Assembly (NCBI GenBank): GCA_023053545.1
Contig: JAKZAN010000006.1
Span: 9,952,351 to 10,016,350 of the forward strand
Source: Lepidurus packardi
Lineage: Eukaryota > Arthropoda > Branchiopoda > Notostraca > Triopsidae
Direction: 5' to 3'
DNA: 64,000 nt
In this document: positions 1 to 12,800 of the stretch, in pieces
Layout of the letters: every line of letters begins with the position of its first letter
How positions within the stretch are numbered: position 1 is the first letter of the stretch
Position numbers and translations under genes: made by a program
The notes under the pieces: model-generated
Databases searched by the model: none
What the model saw: only the letters and a program-made list of their open reading frames with translations
Told to the model about the DNA's origin: nothing

Positions 1-2104
1 CCATGATGATGTGTATGTGTATGTGTTAGTGTAGATGGGACTGAATGGGCCAATCACAGTGGAGCGACGGCCACTACGCGCAGACGAGATGCTATAGTTT
101 GCAGCCATAACTCATTGGACGAGCAAACGTTCGGTTTCACGAGTAAAAGATGCTCGCATCTCTTGCGCGACGATTTGGGAAGAAGCAGAGATGAGCCTGT
201 CAGCTTTAGAAGCATTGAATACGAGCTCGTTAGCGGCTGTAGAGAGAGAATTAAGCTTCCTTTTTTTCTGGGATATGCGTATGTCTAGCGCTGTTCACAC
301 ACAAAGAAAAGCTTGGCAAAAATCTTCACGTCCGAGTAGACTTCAGAGAATTTAGTACGGGTGTTTAGAAGGGTGGCTCTCTCTGAATTTACATAACATG
401 TAATATGTAATTTTAAGAAGATTTTCGTATCACACACTTCACGGCTTACTCTTTTTCCAAATTTACTGTTTAAATAGATTCTTAAACTCTTTTAAGTATA
501 CTATTATAGGTAGATCTTTTGATTTCTATGTAACTTAAACAGGTTTTTGTTTAGTTATAAGCAGGGCGTGAAATATTGGAGTAAAAGATGGTAGACTGGA
601 ATTAGTTAGAAGCAAAAGTGAGTTGAGACGAACCCTTAAAATATGGTTTCAAATAAACAGCAAAAGAGGACTAAAAGTGTTTTCATTCTACAATCCAAAT
701 TTATCGACACAGATGAGTTAGAAGAAACATAACATCGTATTTTTCAAAATTATTCATTGCATTCAATATGTATTCACCCTACATCAATACAGGACACGAA
801 AGAAAAAATATACCGAGTGCAAATTTTTCGTTTGCTGATCTGCAGTTTGGGAGGGAACTCAGTCCGCAGCGATCACCAGATTCTCCTATGGGTCACTGAT
901 GGAATACAGAAACAAGCTTCTTTAGCTCTAATCCTCGTGAAATACACTATAATTGTCTGGGTTTTTACACTTTTACGAGCATGGTCACATATAATGTGTC
1001 CGCACTTTAATTATATCTAATTTCTAATGAAACAAGACTAATTAGTCAGCGTTGATGAAAAACAGGAATTTGTGTTATCTATAAGCTCTCTTCCTTTCTT
1101 CGAACACTATAGAAACTTTATTGACAATAATGTTCCGTTGATCATTAACAGTCAGTTTTCTAACGTTACGAATATGTTCGACATGAAAGTGCTGAAAAAC
1201 TGTGTCATCTTGGAAACCGATCTTTCTTTCAGTTCCTTTTGATAGATAAAAAATCCATAGTGGTGATGAAGATGTGTTTTCTTTAGTTACTCGTTCTGGG
1301 CGAAAGTCTCGGGGTTGCAGTAATGCGATTTATGGCTCTTGTCCTTTAGCTCCCTTTTATTGAAGGGCGTGGCGACGTCAACCCAATCAAGCACTTCCCA
1401 TTAGGAACTCTTTCGACGCTGTCGACATCCTCCGAAGTCGGTAATAGCCTCACCAAGCTGGCCCATTTGTGCCTAAAAGCTACCTCATACGTAACTTTTA
1501 ACACATGTACTACCCCGCCAAGCTCCATAGAAGCTCCAGCACAAATCACATTAGGTCAGCTCTTGTCATATTACAGGGACACTTCTACCCATCTCTCTGT
1601 ACTTTGGAAACCGTTTTAATCGACCCTTTTAGCTTTCATATTTTCCCCTTTGAAACAAGGCTTTTGTGTAGGAATTAACAGCTCCAAAGGAACCTAAAAT
1701 GTTCCAAATTGTTCATGTCAAAGGGGTTAGGGCTGTACGCCCTCTTGTATTGGGTTTCGCAGTTAGTTAGCGACAGTCTTTTGTATAAATGTCAAGTACT
1801 CCCACTTCAGACCTTTTTTCAGTTTTTTAAAAGATTTTTCTGAAGTACCAAGTGGCCTTTTTAGGAACTCTTTTCTTTTTTAAAAATGCTTGATGGATAC
1901 CTAAAAAGACCAAAAAAGCTTAAGGATTCTGTATTGAACATTTACCCGCGTAACGAAGCTTATCAAGGGAAGGCATCTTTTCAAGCCATGAAAACGTGCT
2001 TTATCAGAGAAGCATCGCTAAAAAACTAAGTTATCCCATAATGGGAAATGCCGAATAATTTCAAATATATTTTAACAATTTGTTCTGTAAATTAGTAACT
2101 TTTT
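1..2104. other. Left flank, no gene recognised
   Basis: I see no convincing coding exon. The short open frames at 757-1020 and 1346-1549 look like nothing I know and have no splice context. The 3' untranslated part of the LRR gene on the minus strand probably runs into this stretch from 2105; an AATAAA in minus orientation lies near 1355. CCAAT boxes occur in both orientations near 50 and 115, which could mark a promoter of a gene outside the window. Confidence 0.5.
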
Positions 2105-4506
2105 TTAAGGCTCGCCATAGTATACATTATCTTTAGGCATAATTGCGACCTCTTCCTGGTCGAAAGACTGTTTGTCGATAGTATCGTCATCGCCCAATTC
2201 AGCTCGGAAATAACGAACTTTTCGTTGGTCTTCTCCGCGGAAAAACTGTTTTCGGCGAAGTAAGACGTAGGTGAAGATTGCTATGACTGTTAGTGCAATC
2301 AGTAGTGCGACGCAGGACGCCACAATTAAAATCGTGTTAACCCCACTGCTGGTGGTGGGTTGGAATGGATCTATGGGAAGCCACCCTGAAGTGGATTCAG
2401 CCTCGCAATTGGTGACGCTAGGATCTTGGAGGGAGATAAGCGAACGTTCTTTGAGGCGTTGCGGTTGCGTACATCTACCAGATAAAAGTTGAGTGATGAA
2501 AACGGAAGTTGAAAAATAAAAAAAAAGTGGTTTTACGTGAGAGATAAGACCAATTCTGGTGATTTGACTTCAATCACTGGAATTAAGCTGGTAATGATCC
2601 ACCCGATGCGACAATCACAAAACCAGGGATTTTCTTGGATGTCAATAATTTCTAAGGATGACCAGGGCAACAAGTTGTTCGGCAGCGAAGAGACTCCGTT
2701 AGCCCTGAAGTGAAACTAACGAAAGAAAAAAGGTCAAATGCAAGTTAAACCAAAGCAAAAGTTGAAATGCTAAAATTTCGCCTTTGCTTAAAAAGAAATA
2801 CTTGCAGTTTCTTAGCCATTGCATTTATATTATATTATTATATTTATATTATATTTATATTATATTATTATATTTATATTATATTATTGTATTATATTTA
2901 TATTATATTTGTATTATTATTGTATTACTTAATATTATTGTATTGTTTTGGTGCGACCAATACGTATGGAACCAATCTTTATGGTCGACCAATATCGTAA
3001 AGACCATCATATCCATCACAAGATATGCGCAAACCTTAATTTATACACCCGCTAGAAAAATCCCCGCCATCTTGTGGAGGTTAGGAATAAACTAGCTAAG
3101 CTTGTCAGGAACTTACCGAGTGATCTCTGAAAGGAACGATCTCGGCTTGCCGTTTTGTCGTCTTTCAACAAAGAAAAAAGGAAACTACACAAAGGGCACT
3201 CTTAATTTTCATTGTGTTGAACTATTCGTGCGTAAAGGGCAAGCCGGATTGACAGCCTTACTTCAGCTGTACTTTTTCAGCCAATTAGCAGACAGTCTTA
3301 ATTTTTAAATCCAATTGTTAAAATAACTTCAAGCCGGAGGAACGTTATTAGAGACCCGAATGCAACACGGTTTCTAGAGCTACATTTTATTTTGTTTTCC
3401 TTGTAAAACTGTTAGTTAGTTAGGTTATATACCTCTTTGAATCGCAGTTCTTCGACGTTATCGACTAGTTTGGCGAAGGCTGAGCCACTGATGCGACGTA
3501 ATTTTGGGTTGTACGACAGCCAAAGCGTTTCCATGGATTTCAAAGAGCTAAAAGCGTAGGATTCAATCGCTTCCAGAAATGGCATGGAACTCATGTTGAG
3601 CTCCCGCAGAGCTCCCAATTCTTGGAAGGAATCCGTAGTTATTAGTTTAATAGGATTGTTGTTCAGGCTTAAGCGCTCCAACTTGATCGCACGTGCTAGT
3701 TCTATGGGAACAGACGCGAAATTGTTATTGGCCAAGTAGAGGGTATTAAGTGATCTTAGCGGGTACAGGAACCCTTCTGGAAGATTAGCTAGCCCCGTTT
3801 GAGATAGATTTAACACCTAACAAAATGAAATATCTTACATTGCGTCAATCCGTCTAATATTTTTTTATTGATTGTTTCTGTTTTTTAAGGAAAAGAGCAC
3901 TTAATAGTCAGTTACCCTAAGGCGGCGCAACGTAGTAATGGCAGTTACTGTATGGTAATCCAAGACAGGTAAAGGGTTGTTGTTCAAATAAAGTTCTTCG
4001 ACATAAGGTAGATGGTCAAAAGCATTTTTGTCTAACGAGTGGATTTGGTTGTAGCCTAGATTGAGACTTATGAGTGCCATGGGTTCGTATTCCAAATCGG
4101 AAAACTGTCCTTCAAAGACTTCTCGGAAGAGGGAAGCTTGGGTTAGTAGGTTGTAGCTTAAATCCAGATAGATTAATTTTGAAAGGGACTTGAAAGCGTA
4201 GGTGCTCATGGCTTGGATTTCGTTGTTGCGAAGATTGAGGCTAGTCATACCGGCAGCTGCAGCTGGGAAGGGTAAAACGTCTTGGAAGTTATTGCTCTCG
4301 AAGGAGAGGTCGAAAGGGAGAGTTTCATTGTCTTGGTTAGGCCAGTCCGTGTCGGGTACTTTTCCGTCCAGAGATTTGCTGGCGCAATTGATGAACAAAG
4401 GCTCGGTGTCTATACACTCGCAAACTGAGCAAATTGAAAGTTCAGAATGGGAATTGTTTTGGGCCAAAGCAAAAGTAAATCCTATTAAGAGTAGCACAAG
4501 CTTCAT
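2105..4506 (-). CDS. Leucine-rich repeat single-pass membrane protein
   Basis: Four coding exons on the minus strand, at 4506-3916, 3816-3433, 2715-2537 and 2474-2105, join in frame (phases 0, 0, 2) to 507 residues. Residues 1-16 are a signal peptide (MKLVLLLIGFTFALAQ). An LRRNT cap with C26, C29, C31 and C41 follows, then leucine-rich repeats to about 350, an LRRCT cap (NPWFCDC at 354-360, then C386 and C408), a membrane helix at about 431-457 and a basic stop-transfer LLRRK. The cytoplasmic tail of about 50 residues ends in NVYYGEP. The plan is that of cell-surface adhesion or recognition receptors. I cannot assign an ortholog; there is no TIR or immunoglobulin domain. The ATG at 4506 is chosen because the secretion signal starts there; the frame extends upstream only to a GTG. 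It is transcribed divergently from CRIPT. Confidence 0.9.
2824..2945. repeat. (TTATAT)-type AT microsatellite
   Basis: About 120 bases consist almost only of TATTATATTTATAT-like units. They lie in intron 2 (2716-3432) of the LRR gene and create spurious open frames rich in Ile, Tyr and Leu on the plus strand. Confidence 0.9.
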
Positions 4507-4545
4507 TTTTCCGGAATTCACTTGTATACCTATGTTACGGCTTTC

Positions 4546-4556
4546 ACACTGACTCC
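4546..4556 (-). promoter_or_regulatory. Possible initiator of the LRR gene
   Basis: Read on the minus strand this is GAGTCAGTGTG, containing the arthropod initiator TCAGT about 45 bases upstream of the ATG at 4506. No TATA box is clear. The distance would give a short 5' untranslated leader. This is a motif match only. Confidence 0.3.
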
Positions 4557-5182
4557 GTTCGTTAAGTCACTCGTTCGAAATCAAACTTGTGCGGACGGAT
4601 GTGTCAGTGAAAGGAAATTGACCACTAGCCAGAATTTATCAATGTTGAAACCAAGATAACGAGATAAGGTTCGTACCGTAACTACAGGTAACTACAGATA
4701 CTTGAGGTCAAAAATCGATATCTTAGTCAGCAATAGATAGTAAAGTGAATAACATTAATATTTTTTATTTCCTAATAGAATTTTAGCAGGCTTTTGTTGC
4801 TCTTGTTGGTTATTCGAACTTAAAATTAAAGAAAAGTGCTACTAGTGAAATTCAACCTTTTTATAAGTTCATCATAGATGGCGCTTGCAGCGGCTCTTCC
4901 TGAACCCCGTTTTCTGTCAGTAGAGTATATAGTCTACCTTTAGCGCTTATTGAAAAAAATATATCCTTCCTAAACAAAAGCTGGAAAAGCGCAACAAAAA
5001 CAAACAGATTTGTTTTGGATTGTTTCTGAAGATTAAAGGTACTGTAAATCAATTTACAATTGAGATATACTTCTGAGATTAATTGATATAGTAACATAAA
5101 AACGTATTGCAATTGAATATGTATGTATAATTTGGTATTTAATTTGTGTTTTTTTCTGTATTTTTCCTCACATGCTACAAGG

Positions 5183-5485
5183 ATGGTTTGCGATAAATGC
5201 GAGAAGAAGCTAGGCAAAGTTATTACGCCCGATACATGGAAGGCTGGGGCGAGAAATACGACAGAAAGTGGAGGGAGAGCCGTAGGAGAAAACAAGGCTT
5301 TGACTGCAAAGAAAACCCGTTTTAACCCGTATACAGCAACGTTTGAAAAATGCCGAATTTGCAAGCAAAAAGTGCATCAAGTTAGCTCTTATTATTGCCA
5401 AAGTTGCGCTTATTCCAAGGGAATTTGCGCCATGTGTGGGAAAAAGGTTATTGAAACAAAGAACTACCGTCAATCAACTGTTTGA
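5183..5485 (+). CDS. CRIPT: CRIPT, cysteine-rich PDZ-binding protein
   Basis: A single exon encodes 100 residues (human CRIPT has 101) that align over their whole length. It opens MVCDKCEKKLGKVITPDTWK and has the family's zinc-binding CxxC pairs at C3/C6, C57/C60, C72/C75 and C82/C85. The tail QSTV is a class I PDZ ligand, like QTSV of the vertebrate protein that binds the third PDZ domain of PSD-95. CRIPT is also known as a small splicing-associated factor. The frame is open 20 codons further upstream, but the conserved start is the ATG at 5183. Just before it stands a pyrimidine-rich stretch ending in AAG, so a 5' intron is possible. The lack of coding introns could mean ancestral loss or a retrocopy; every key residue is kept, so the gene looks functional. 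Confidence 0.96.
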   Translation: MVCDKCEKKLGKVITPDTWKAGARNTTESGGRAVGENKALTAKKTRFNPYTATFEKCRICKQKVHQVSSYYCQSCAYSKGICAMCGKKVIETKNYRQSTV

Positions 5486-6290
5486 ACCCTTTTTTACGCA
5501 AAGAAATTTGTCACAGTGAACGAAATCACAATGAAATCAGCTGTAATATTTGTCACGATGTTTCAATTACATAATCATTTAATGTGTATAGACTTGTGTG
5601 GGATACATTAAAAAATTATTAATCTTATTCTAAAATTCTTTTTCTTAGCATTGTGGCGAAGTGTATACCCGGTGACGCAAGCGGCTGTAGGAAACAAGAC
5701 GACAGAAGCCATAGTGGATAGGTTTTTACACATTATAAATGTATATACTCGTCACTGAAGTTAGAAGTTTAAAAATAGATGTAAGTGGTCAATTGTACGG
5801 GCTTAAAAGCTAGTGTTAAGTTTTTTCGATTGATATGAATACAGAGTTGAATACCCAAGTCATAAACCTCCTCTTCCCCCCTTTTCAGATATGTAGAATG
5901 AGTCCATCTCTTTATAAACACTCATTGAATATCCTTACTGTTAACAGCGTAATACCAATTGCGTTACAGTGTATTATTTTTCAGATTCTTTGAAGTGTAT
6001 GTCAACTTTTTCTAATATTTCTATTTCTATTTAAGGCTTGCGCTAGATATCCACTCCAGTCCATATATCCACTCCAGTTTAACCTCCACTTCTATTTTAA
6101 GTATTTTTTTGTTTGTATGCTTTTTACGCGTTTTATTTTAGCCATTTCATTTTTCCCGCCTAGCTAAACTTTGGGCTTTCACTAGATGGCACTGCCATCC
6201 CTAATCATCTTTCTCAGCTTTATTCATAAAATCTTTTGTACCTTGTGTACTAGACTCCTCGCAGTTCCCTATCCTCATCGCAAAGGAGGC
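5486..6290 (+). other. Intergenic stretch between CRIPT and the MAPKBP1/WDR62 gene
   Basis: This holds the CRIPT 3' flank (an ATTAAA near 5608) and the upstream region of the next gene. The 14-mer ATATCCACTCCAGT occurs twice close together at about 6047-6078. A CTCF-like word lies at 6179-6192. No coding exon is visible. Confidence 0.5.
6179..6192 (+). promoter_or_regulatory. CTCF-like site
   Basis: TCACTAGATGGCAC agrees at 13 of 14 places with the CTCF core CCASYAGRKGGCRS. It lies just upstream of the probable 5' end of the MAPKBP1/WDR62 gene. A related core (TAGATGGCGC) lies at about 4875-4884, on the other side of CRIPT. A word match alone is weak evidence. Confidence 0.3.
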
Positions 6291-6422
6291 GGTAACTTCC
6301 CATTCGCAGTTTAGTTTGGTGCCTTTTGTTAGTTGGAAACTGCTGGTTTATTTGTGTTCCTGGTTTTGTGAAGTGTTCGCTAATCCCCAAGTAAATAATA
6401 GCTGTTTTGACAATAATAATAG

Positions 6423-6693
6423 GTAAGTTGTCTTTGACTATATATAAGGTGCAATTAGTTCGTTTAATAATTTAACAAACTCCTAGCAAAACATTCGGCA
6501 GAAGTAAACTAAAAGCAGTTGAACGTAGAAACGGAATGTAAACTGTTCCTGTTTCGTGTCGTGTTTGTTTTATTTTTTTGACCTTCGTTTGGGAAAAATT
6601 ATCCCAATTCATCTGACAGACGTAACTACCTTGTGTTACAATTATTTAAATTTCGTATTATGTCTAAAATACGTATCCCAATCGATTTTCCAG
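6423..6693 (+). other. Probable 5'-untranslated intron of the MAPKBP1/WDR62 gene
   Basis: A strong donor (AG then GTAAGT) at 6423 pairs with a pyrimidine-rich acceptor (TTTTCCAG) ending at 6693. Removing it places a noncoding leader exon before the exon that carries the ATG at 6823. Transcription would then start near 6300-6400. Confidence 0.5.
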
Positions 6694-6822
6694 GTAGATG
6701 CGTCACAGGAATTAAAGCATGCCCGCGACGGAGTTTATGCTGGTGCCGTCAGTATTTCAAGGCTACAGCTGCTCACGCTTGTTTTAGTATTTTTATACAA
6801 CAATAATCATCCATCCACAACA

Positions 6823-9800
6823 ATGGACTTTTCTTTGCCAAACGAGTCTAAAGTGATTCGAGCTCCCAGTCTTCGTCGAGGAAGAGGGGATGTACCGCTA
6901 GGAGATCGGGTAAGTTGATTACGGTCTTACTTTTGTTTTTAACTTCCTATGTCCTAGATCATTAGCTTACAATGAGGTTAACTTTTTGCAAACTTTGCCA
7001 AAAGGCGTATATATACCTTACCACGAAGGAAAGGTCCCTTCCCTTCACTCGTGTTAACCCCAACTTCACCAATTTTGTGGTTCAACTAATCTGTGACGTC
7101 ATGTCGCGAGCTGGGGAGTTCATTGAAGTGAAGAATTAATAACAGAGAAGACAAAATTATTGTCTGATAGTATTGAAGCATCTTATTTGTCTTTTTCGTT
7201 GAACAGAAACAAGTCATTGTCACGGATGGTCTGAAAAAAAAACTCAATTTCGTTTAAAGCATTTCTATTTTATTTTTATTTTGTCAAGGCGAAGGAAACG
7301 CAAGGCAACGCATGTTACCTTTCGGCTGGGATCGTTTATTTGTCTTTGCATTTAAGATAGAGATTTTTCACGTTTTTGGTCTTCGGTTGAGAAACCTGTT
7401 CATAAAACTCACAAATTCACCAAATTTGGGGGTACCAAGGACTTTTTGAATTGATGAGAATGTACATTTCCTGCTTAGACGAGGTTTTAACTAGTTATCG
7501 AAGATTTTGGTGGTTTTATAACAGCGTGTTCTTATGTGTCAAAGGCAGATGGATTTTGACATGGATTCTATCACTTGGAACACTTGGATTTTTTTCCACC
7601 ATTTTTTCCTCTTTGCCTTTAGAAAGTCGCTCCTTTTCCCTTTTGGTTACGCCTATTAGCAAGCACTTCTCAAAGAGCTTGTTGTAGCTCTTAAAAGTTT
7701 CGGCGTGTGTTTCTCACTATTTAACATGCGCAGCACATGTAGTAAAGAGAGATTCGTCGGCCATCTTCCAAAAACATCAAGGACGCTGGCATATCTAACA
7801 AGGTTGTGAAGCTTAGTAGGAATATTAAAACTTCCTAGAAGAAGAATTGCAACGTCGGAACGACTCTTAATTTTTTTTTTATTTTTAGAAAAGAAAACAG
7901 ACAATATAGTTTATTTTTTTTAATGTGTAAACTTAAAATACTGAATTATGGATGAAAACTAAAAATTAATCCCTAAGAAAATAGTTAAATCGTTATCCTA
8001 CAAATTATTTCGAAATTGTTATTCTTATGGTAATTCTTCGAAACTTGGAACCTTTTCGAACCTCAACATGTTTCGAATGCTAACTAACAAGTTAAGAAAT
8101 TTTGTACCCATTTTGAAAAATTTAGAATCGCGTGGTTGCAAAGTTATTTGAAATTATAAATTTCTTTAAATTGGAAACGCCCAGAAATGTTGGAATTTCT
8201 TAGAATGTGCAAATTTCCTGGAGCTTGAAGTGCTGTTTAAGTTCTATAATTCTTTGAAGTGATAATACTGTATTTTTAAATTACGGAATCTCATATTTTA
8301 TCTTTTTTTTAGAAAAGATATAGTCAAGTTTTGTCGTTAACGGTTTACCAAGCAGTTTACAGGCGTCGTGAAAGCAGATTTTAGGGGGTGGGACGCGGCT
8401 TGCGAAAAATATGAGAAATATAGAAAGGTTTGCGCAAAAGGGGAAAGGAATACGAGGACAAAGACTCGTCAAGTCATTTCAGTGATGAGCTCGACAGGGG
8501 GAAATGACCTGATCGCACGAAACACGGTAGTTTTGGCATCCATCATGTCCTAACACACGCATACGTCAAGAACTAGCAAGGATTTGCAAGCCTTTCTCTT
8601 CGTCTCGATTAACTTCTCTTAGTATCCAGTAGTTTGGAGCGCGCAAACTCAAGATTGATCAATACAGACTTTGTCGTTCAATCATAACGCTACTATCCGG
8701 GATCCGAGTATCTTTCGTTCGGTAACTGTTCACTATTCATTATTGCCTCCTTGCTCCATCGGCCAGGAAGACCGGAGTAAGGGCACGAGACTCGGGGTCA
8801 AGAGCGCCAGTTGTTCGCCTACCAAATGCTGTTCGGGATCATCATTGCGTCGATACTACGGTGAATACGTAGGTCGGGGTAACCCCGATCTTATGGAAAA
8901 CGTCGAAATTATTTCCTTAGAATTGATCATCTGTTATGTTTAGTGGGTGATAAAATAGGAAAAAACTTTAAAATATGCCTTTGTATAAAATACACCAAGC
9001 GTCCCGAATGCCCGTCAAAACATAAACAGTCTTACAGTACTCTCTAGCGGTCGCCACATAATACATAAATATAATACACCACAATCATTAATTATTACAT
9101 GTATTTATTTAGATTTTAATTAAATATTTGATAGATTCGAGTGTCCCTGTTCAGTGCTAAATTATTTTTTTCTATAAATTGGTTTTTATAGTTGGTAGGC
9201 AAGTTGTCAATGTAGGCAAGGTATGTAAGAATGGAAACCACCGGAATTCAAGGTCATGGTGGTAATCTCTACTCCAGACCAAAGGATTTGAGAAGGTTTG
9301 GTTTATTGGGTTGCTGAAGGAAATTGAAGAGTGTGGGCGGAAACTTTTTGTTTTATCAATGAGCTTAGGCTGGCATTTGAGAAAGAATCTTAACATGGGC
9401 AAGCTTAGGGTATTATTTTTTTCGTCTTTCGGCGGACGTGACTTTCGAAGTCGTTGTTTCCTGTCGTGGGCCCAGAAGAGAGCTACCTGGTGAAAATTAA
9501 AATGGAAAGGGGTTTGGTCCTGGTTTCGGTATCCAGTTCTGAAAGAGATGGCGAGAGAGCCAAAACTAGAATAGGAGTTTTCTTTCCATCCTTATGTGGC
9601 TAAACAACACCTTTTTTGTTAACTAAGACACAAAGAACCGTCTTTGCGAACCCCAGATGCAAAAGGTAGGTACCCCGTCCTTCTCAGTTACCAACAACAG
9701 TTCCCAGCGAACAGATGTGGGCTTCTAAATTGGTCCCAGAGGATTAAATCCATATCAACTCCGTGTTTGCCTTTGGTAGGAGGATATTAGAGTGTTTTAT

Positions 9801-12800
9801 TGAGAATGGATAGCGTGCAAGTTTCCTGCGTTTATGTTATGATTGAGACAGGATAAGAAAGTATCAGCAGTTAGAATTTTACCATAGTTAACACATCTGC
9901 ATCTGCCAACCCAGTAGCATTTGCCCAGAAAGTGTCTGGGTAAGAATTGAGGAGAGAGCAATCGTAGTGAGAGCAAGCCGAAGTAGCGCTACAAATCCGG
10001 GTCAAGACAAAGCATTTATTCGGTGACTGCCTACTGTTCGTTATTACGGCACTCCGCTCCGCCACTGACAAGGTATACTGGAATAACGCGACGAGTTCGG
10101 AGGAGCTACAGTTCTTTCAGTGACTGCTTACGAGGCACTCTTGCGTCGTTGCGGCTTTTGGAAAGACAGGCCGATGTAGAGCGACGAGTCGCCGCAGGAC
10201 GGTATAGGCTAACGTCGGTTGCCTTTCTTGGGTTCAGACGGAATAGTAAATAAAACTGTTAACAGTTGGTGTAGTGATACGAAACTGATGTTGATTGAAA
10301 GGGACATATGTGGGTGGTGGACTGTGTAACCAATGAGCTAAAAGTTGGATACGAATTAGACGTATAAAAAACTCCCAGTTCTTTATGTGTGTGCTGTGTG
10401 TGTTGAAGCGTGACGTCATAAATTTGGAGAGAAACGCATGTGTTGGCAAGGAAGACTTGAAAAAAAACAGGAAAGGTGTTAGATCAAGTGACGAGTGAAG
10501 TTGATAAGATATTGTTAAGAATGGAAATAGCCTTTGTTTTGGGAGAATTTAGAAGATTCCTTTGGTGATTAATGGAACTAAAAATGAAAGCCAATAATGA
10601 TTGTGGAGGGGACCTGGGTCAAGGGCGGAAAAAAGGGAGAGTAAGTTATTGTTTTTATCCTGTTCCGCTTGAATGTTTCCTGTTAATAGGAAACAGTGCA
10701 TAAACGTTCTAAAAGCTTTGTAGAATTTTATTCATTGTATTTTTTACGTTTGCGGGTTATTAGGTTCTTATCAGTAAAAAGGTATACAAATGTGTAGGCT
10801 ATTGAGAAAGATTGCGAAACCTTCAAATGTAACCAACAATACCACGTGACCAATGGCAAAAACGCCCAATTTGAATTTTAGCTCTCATATTTTCTTAATG
10901 TCTCAGTTATTATTTCGCTTATAATAAAAAGAAGCATACATCTGGAAACTAGATTATTTTGTATTCTCTTTTTTTTTTAGACAAAACTGTCTTTTGGTGG
11001 CTGTTCCCCTTTAAAGTTCCAGTCAAAGCCGTAAATCTTTCAAGATTGGATCACAATTAGCCCCATATAAACTTACGAGAAACGGCGTCCCGCATAACGC
11101 GGATTGTGGTCGTTTTGTGAGGCACCACTGTATTATATTAGTTTAGTATAGTTGGAGAAGCAGGAACTATCCCAGAAAGCGTTTTTTCATGGTAAAAGCT
11201 TTGGGTTCGGGAAGCCCAACCAAAGAAAAATGGAAATTTGTCCCCGTTATGAGTAAATTTCCTCCGTTTCTTCGGGGCTTCGCTACAGAGTTGCACTGCA
11301 GAAAAACAGGGATCTAATGAAATTCCTGTTAGATATCATTAGCTTTCACGAGTCACGGTTTTCTTCGCTTAAAAAAGAAATAACACGGATAGATTTTTGC
11401 GCTCAAACCAGTTTCCCTTCCTTTTTGTCTCTTTTAAACACTTACAAATTTCCATGCTCTCGAATGTCTTCTTTTTTCTCCTATTTTCACCTTTCATTTC
11501 GCATCATAACTGTAAAAGATTAAAGTCTTTTTCTACGTGCAAATAGCCTCGCAATGAGCCTTCAACGTAGCAAGACCATAAGATTATTATTAATATTATT
11601 TTTGCCAAGAAAAGGGGAAAAGATAGTCTTGGAAGACAGAAGGACAGCTGACAGTCTGGTCATTGTTTAGTTTTCCTTTTTTCATTGTCGCGAGAGGGGC
11701 TTCCCACGGTATTATTATTGTTATTATTATCATTTTCCAAGTAAGTTCCCTTAAGAAAATTTTCAAAGGGATTCGTAAAAGCAAAAGGTCCATATGAAAA
11801 ACCAGTAGGATAGGAAAACTGTTCGGTGAGCTCTATACAGGTACCGTTACGGTAAGACTAAGAGCTTGGAGGGTAACAAATTTTACTTGTGGAACCCCCT
11901 CCAGGTAAAAATCTCATCACCTGCCCTGCAAACATACGGATACTTCATGAAGGCGTTGACTTTTAGGGCGAGAAAGCTTTTTTCGGGAACATTTTGACAG
12001 GTTTTCTGAAACTAGTAACATGAGTTGGTCCTCCCACTGCCCATTATTAGCCCCACCTTGCAAGGAGCCTAAATTAGTTTAGAAATAATAGTTGAAATTT
12101 TTGTACATAAATTAGAGATTTCCCTATAATCCTAAGACGGTAACATAAGAATTGCAACAGTATTCAAAAAATTGTACAACTATATGAATATAAATGTATA
12201 AAAGTATTATATAAATTGTATTTTTTTATAACAAACTTACACAAAATGTACACATTAATATTGCCAGAAAAAATCAAGACAACTTGCAGAACAACTTTTA
12301 TGAACTTTGACGAAAAATGGTGGAGGTTTTGGAAGTAGAGCGCTGAAAACTGGAAAATTTGGGGCTGTTTTAGACAGTTTTTGGTAAAAGCTCAGCTGGT
12401 GTAAAAAGCCACCTGTGAATGTGTGTGTTAGAGAGTGCAGGTGCATGGGAACATCAAGGTATTCGGTTCCGTTGTATTGTAGCTTACGATGATGTTTGAG
12501 CCAGTCGAAGGTGAGACGTAGGAGGAAGAAGTTTTCTTCGTTGGATGCATTCCAAAGCCTTAAAGGAAAGAAAGTCTCACGCATCTCGCGTCGTTTTGTA
12601 AAGCCAGTCAATTTGTGTCCACTACTTCTTGTTGTAAAGTGTCGTACATTACGTAACAAGTCGAAACATTCAACCAGAGTTTGAGAACTTCTAAAGGTTG
12701 ACTAAGACACCTTCCAGGAAGTTTGAAGAAGAGTTAAAAGTGTTCACACATTCTTGGGAAGTTCAAAGAAAAGGAATGTTCGGTTTGCCTGTTTGGATGC

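Noticed and set aside
12255-12659. 134-codon open frame antisense to the first WD40-gene intron
   Set aside because: It starts at TTG, has no recognisable domain, no splice partners and no signal for translation. A nested gene cannot be excluded.
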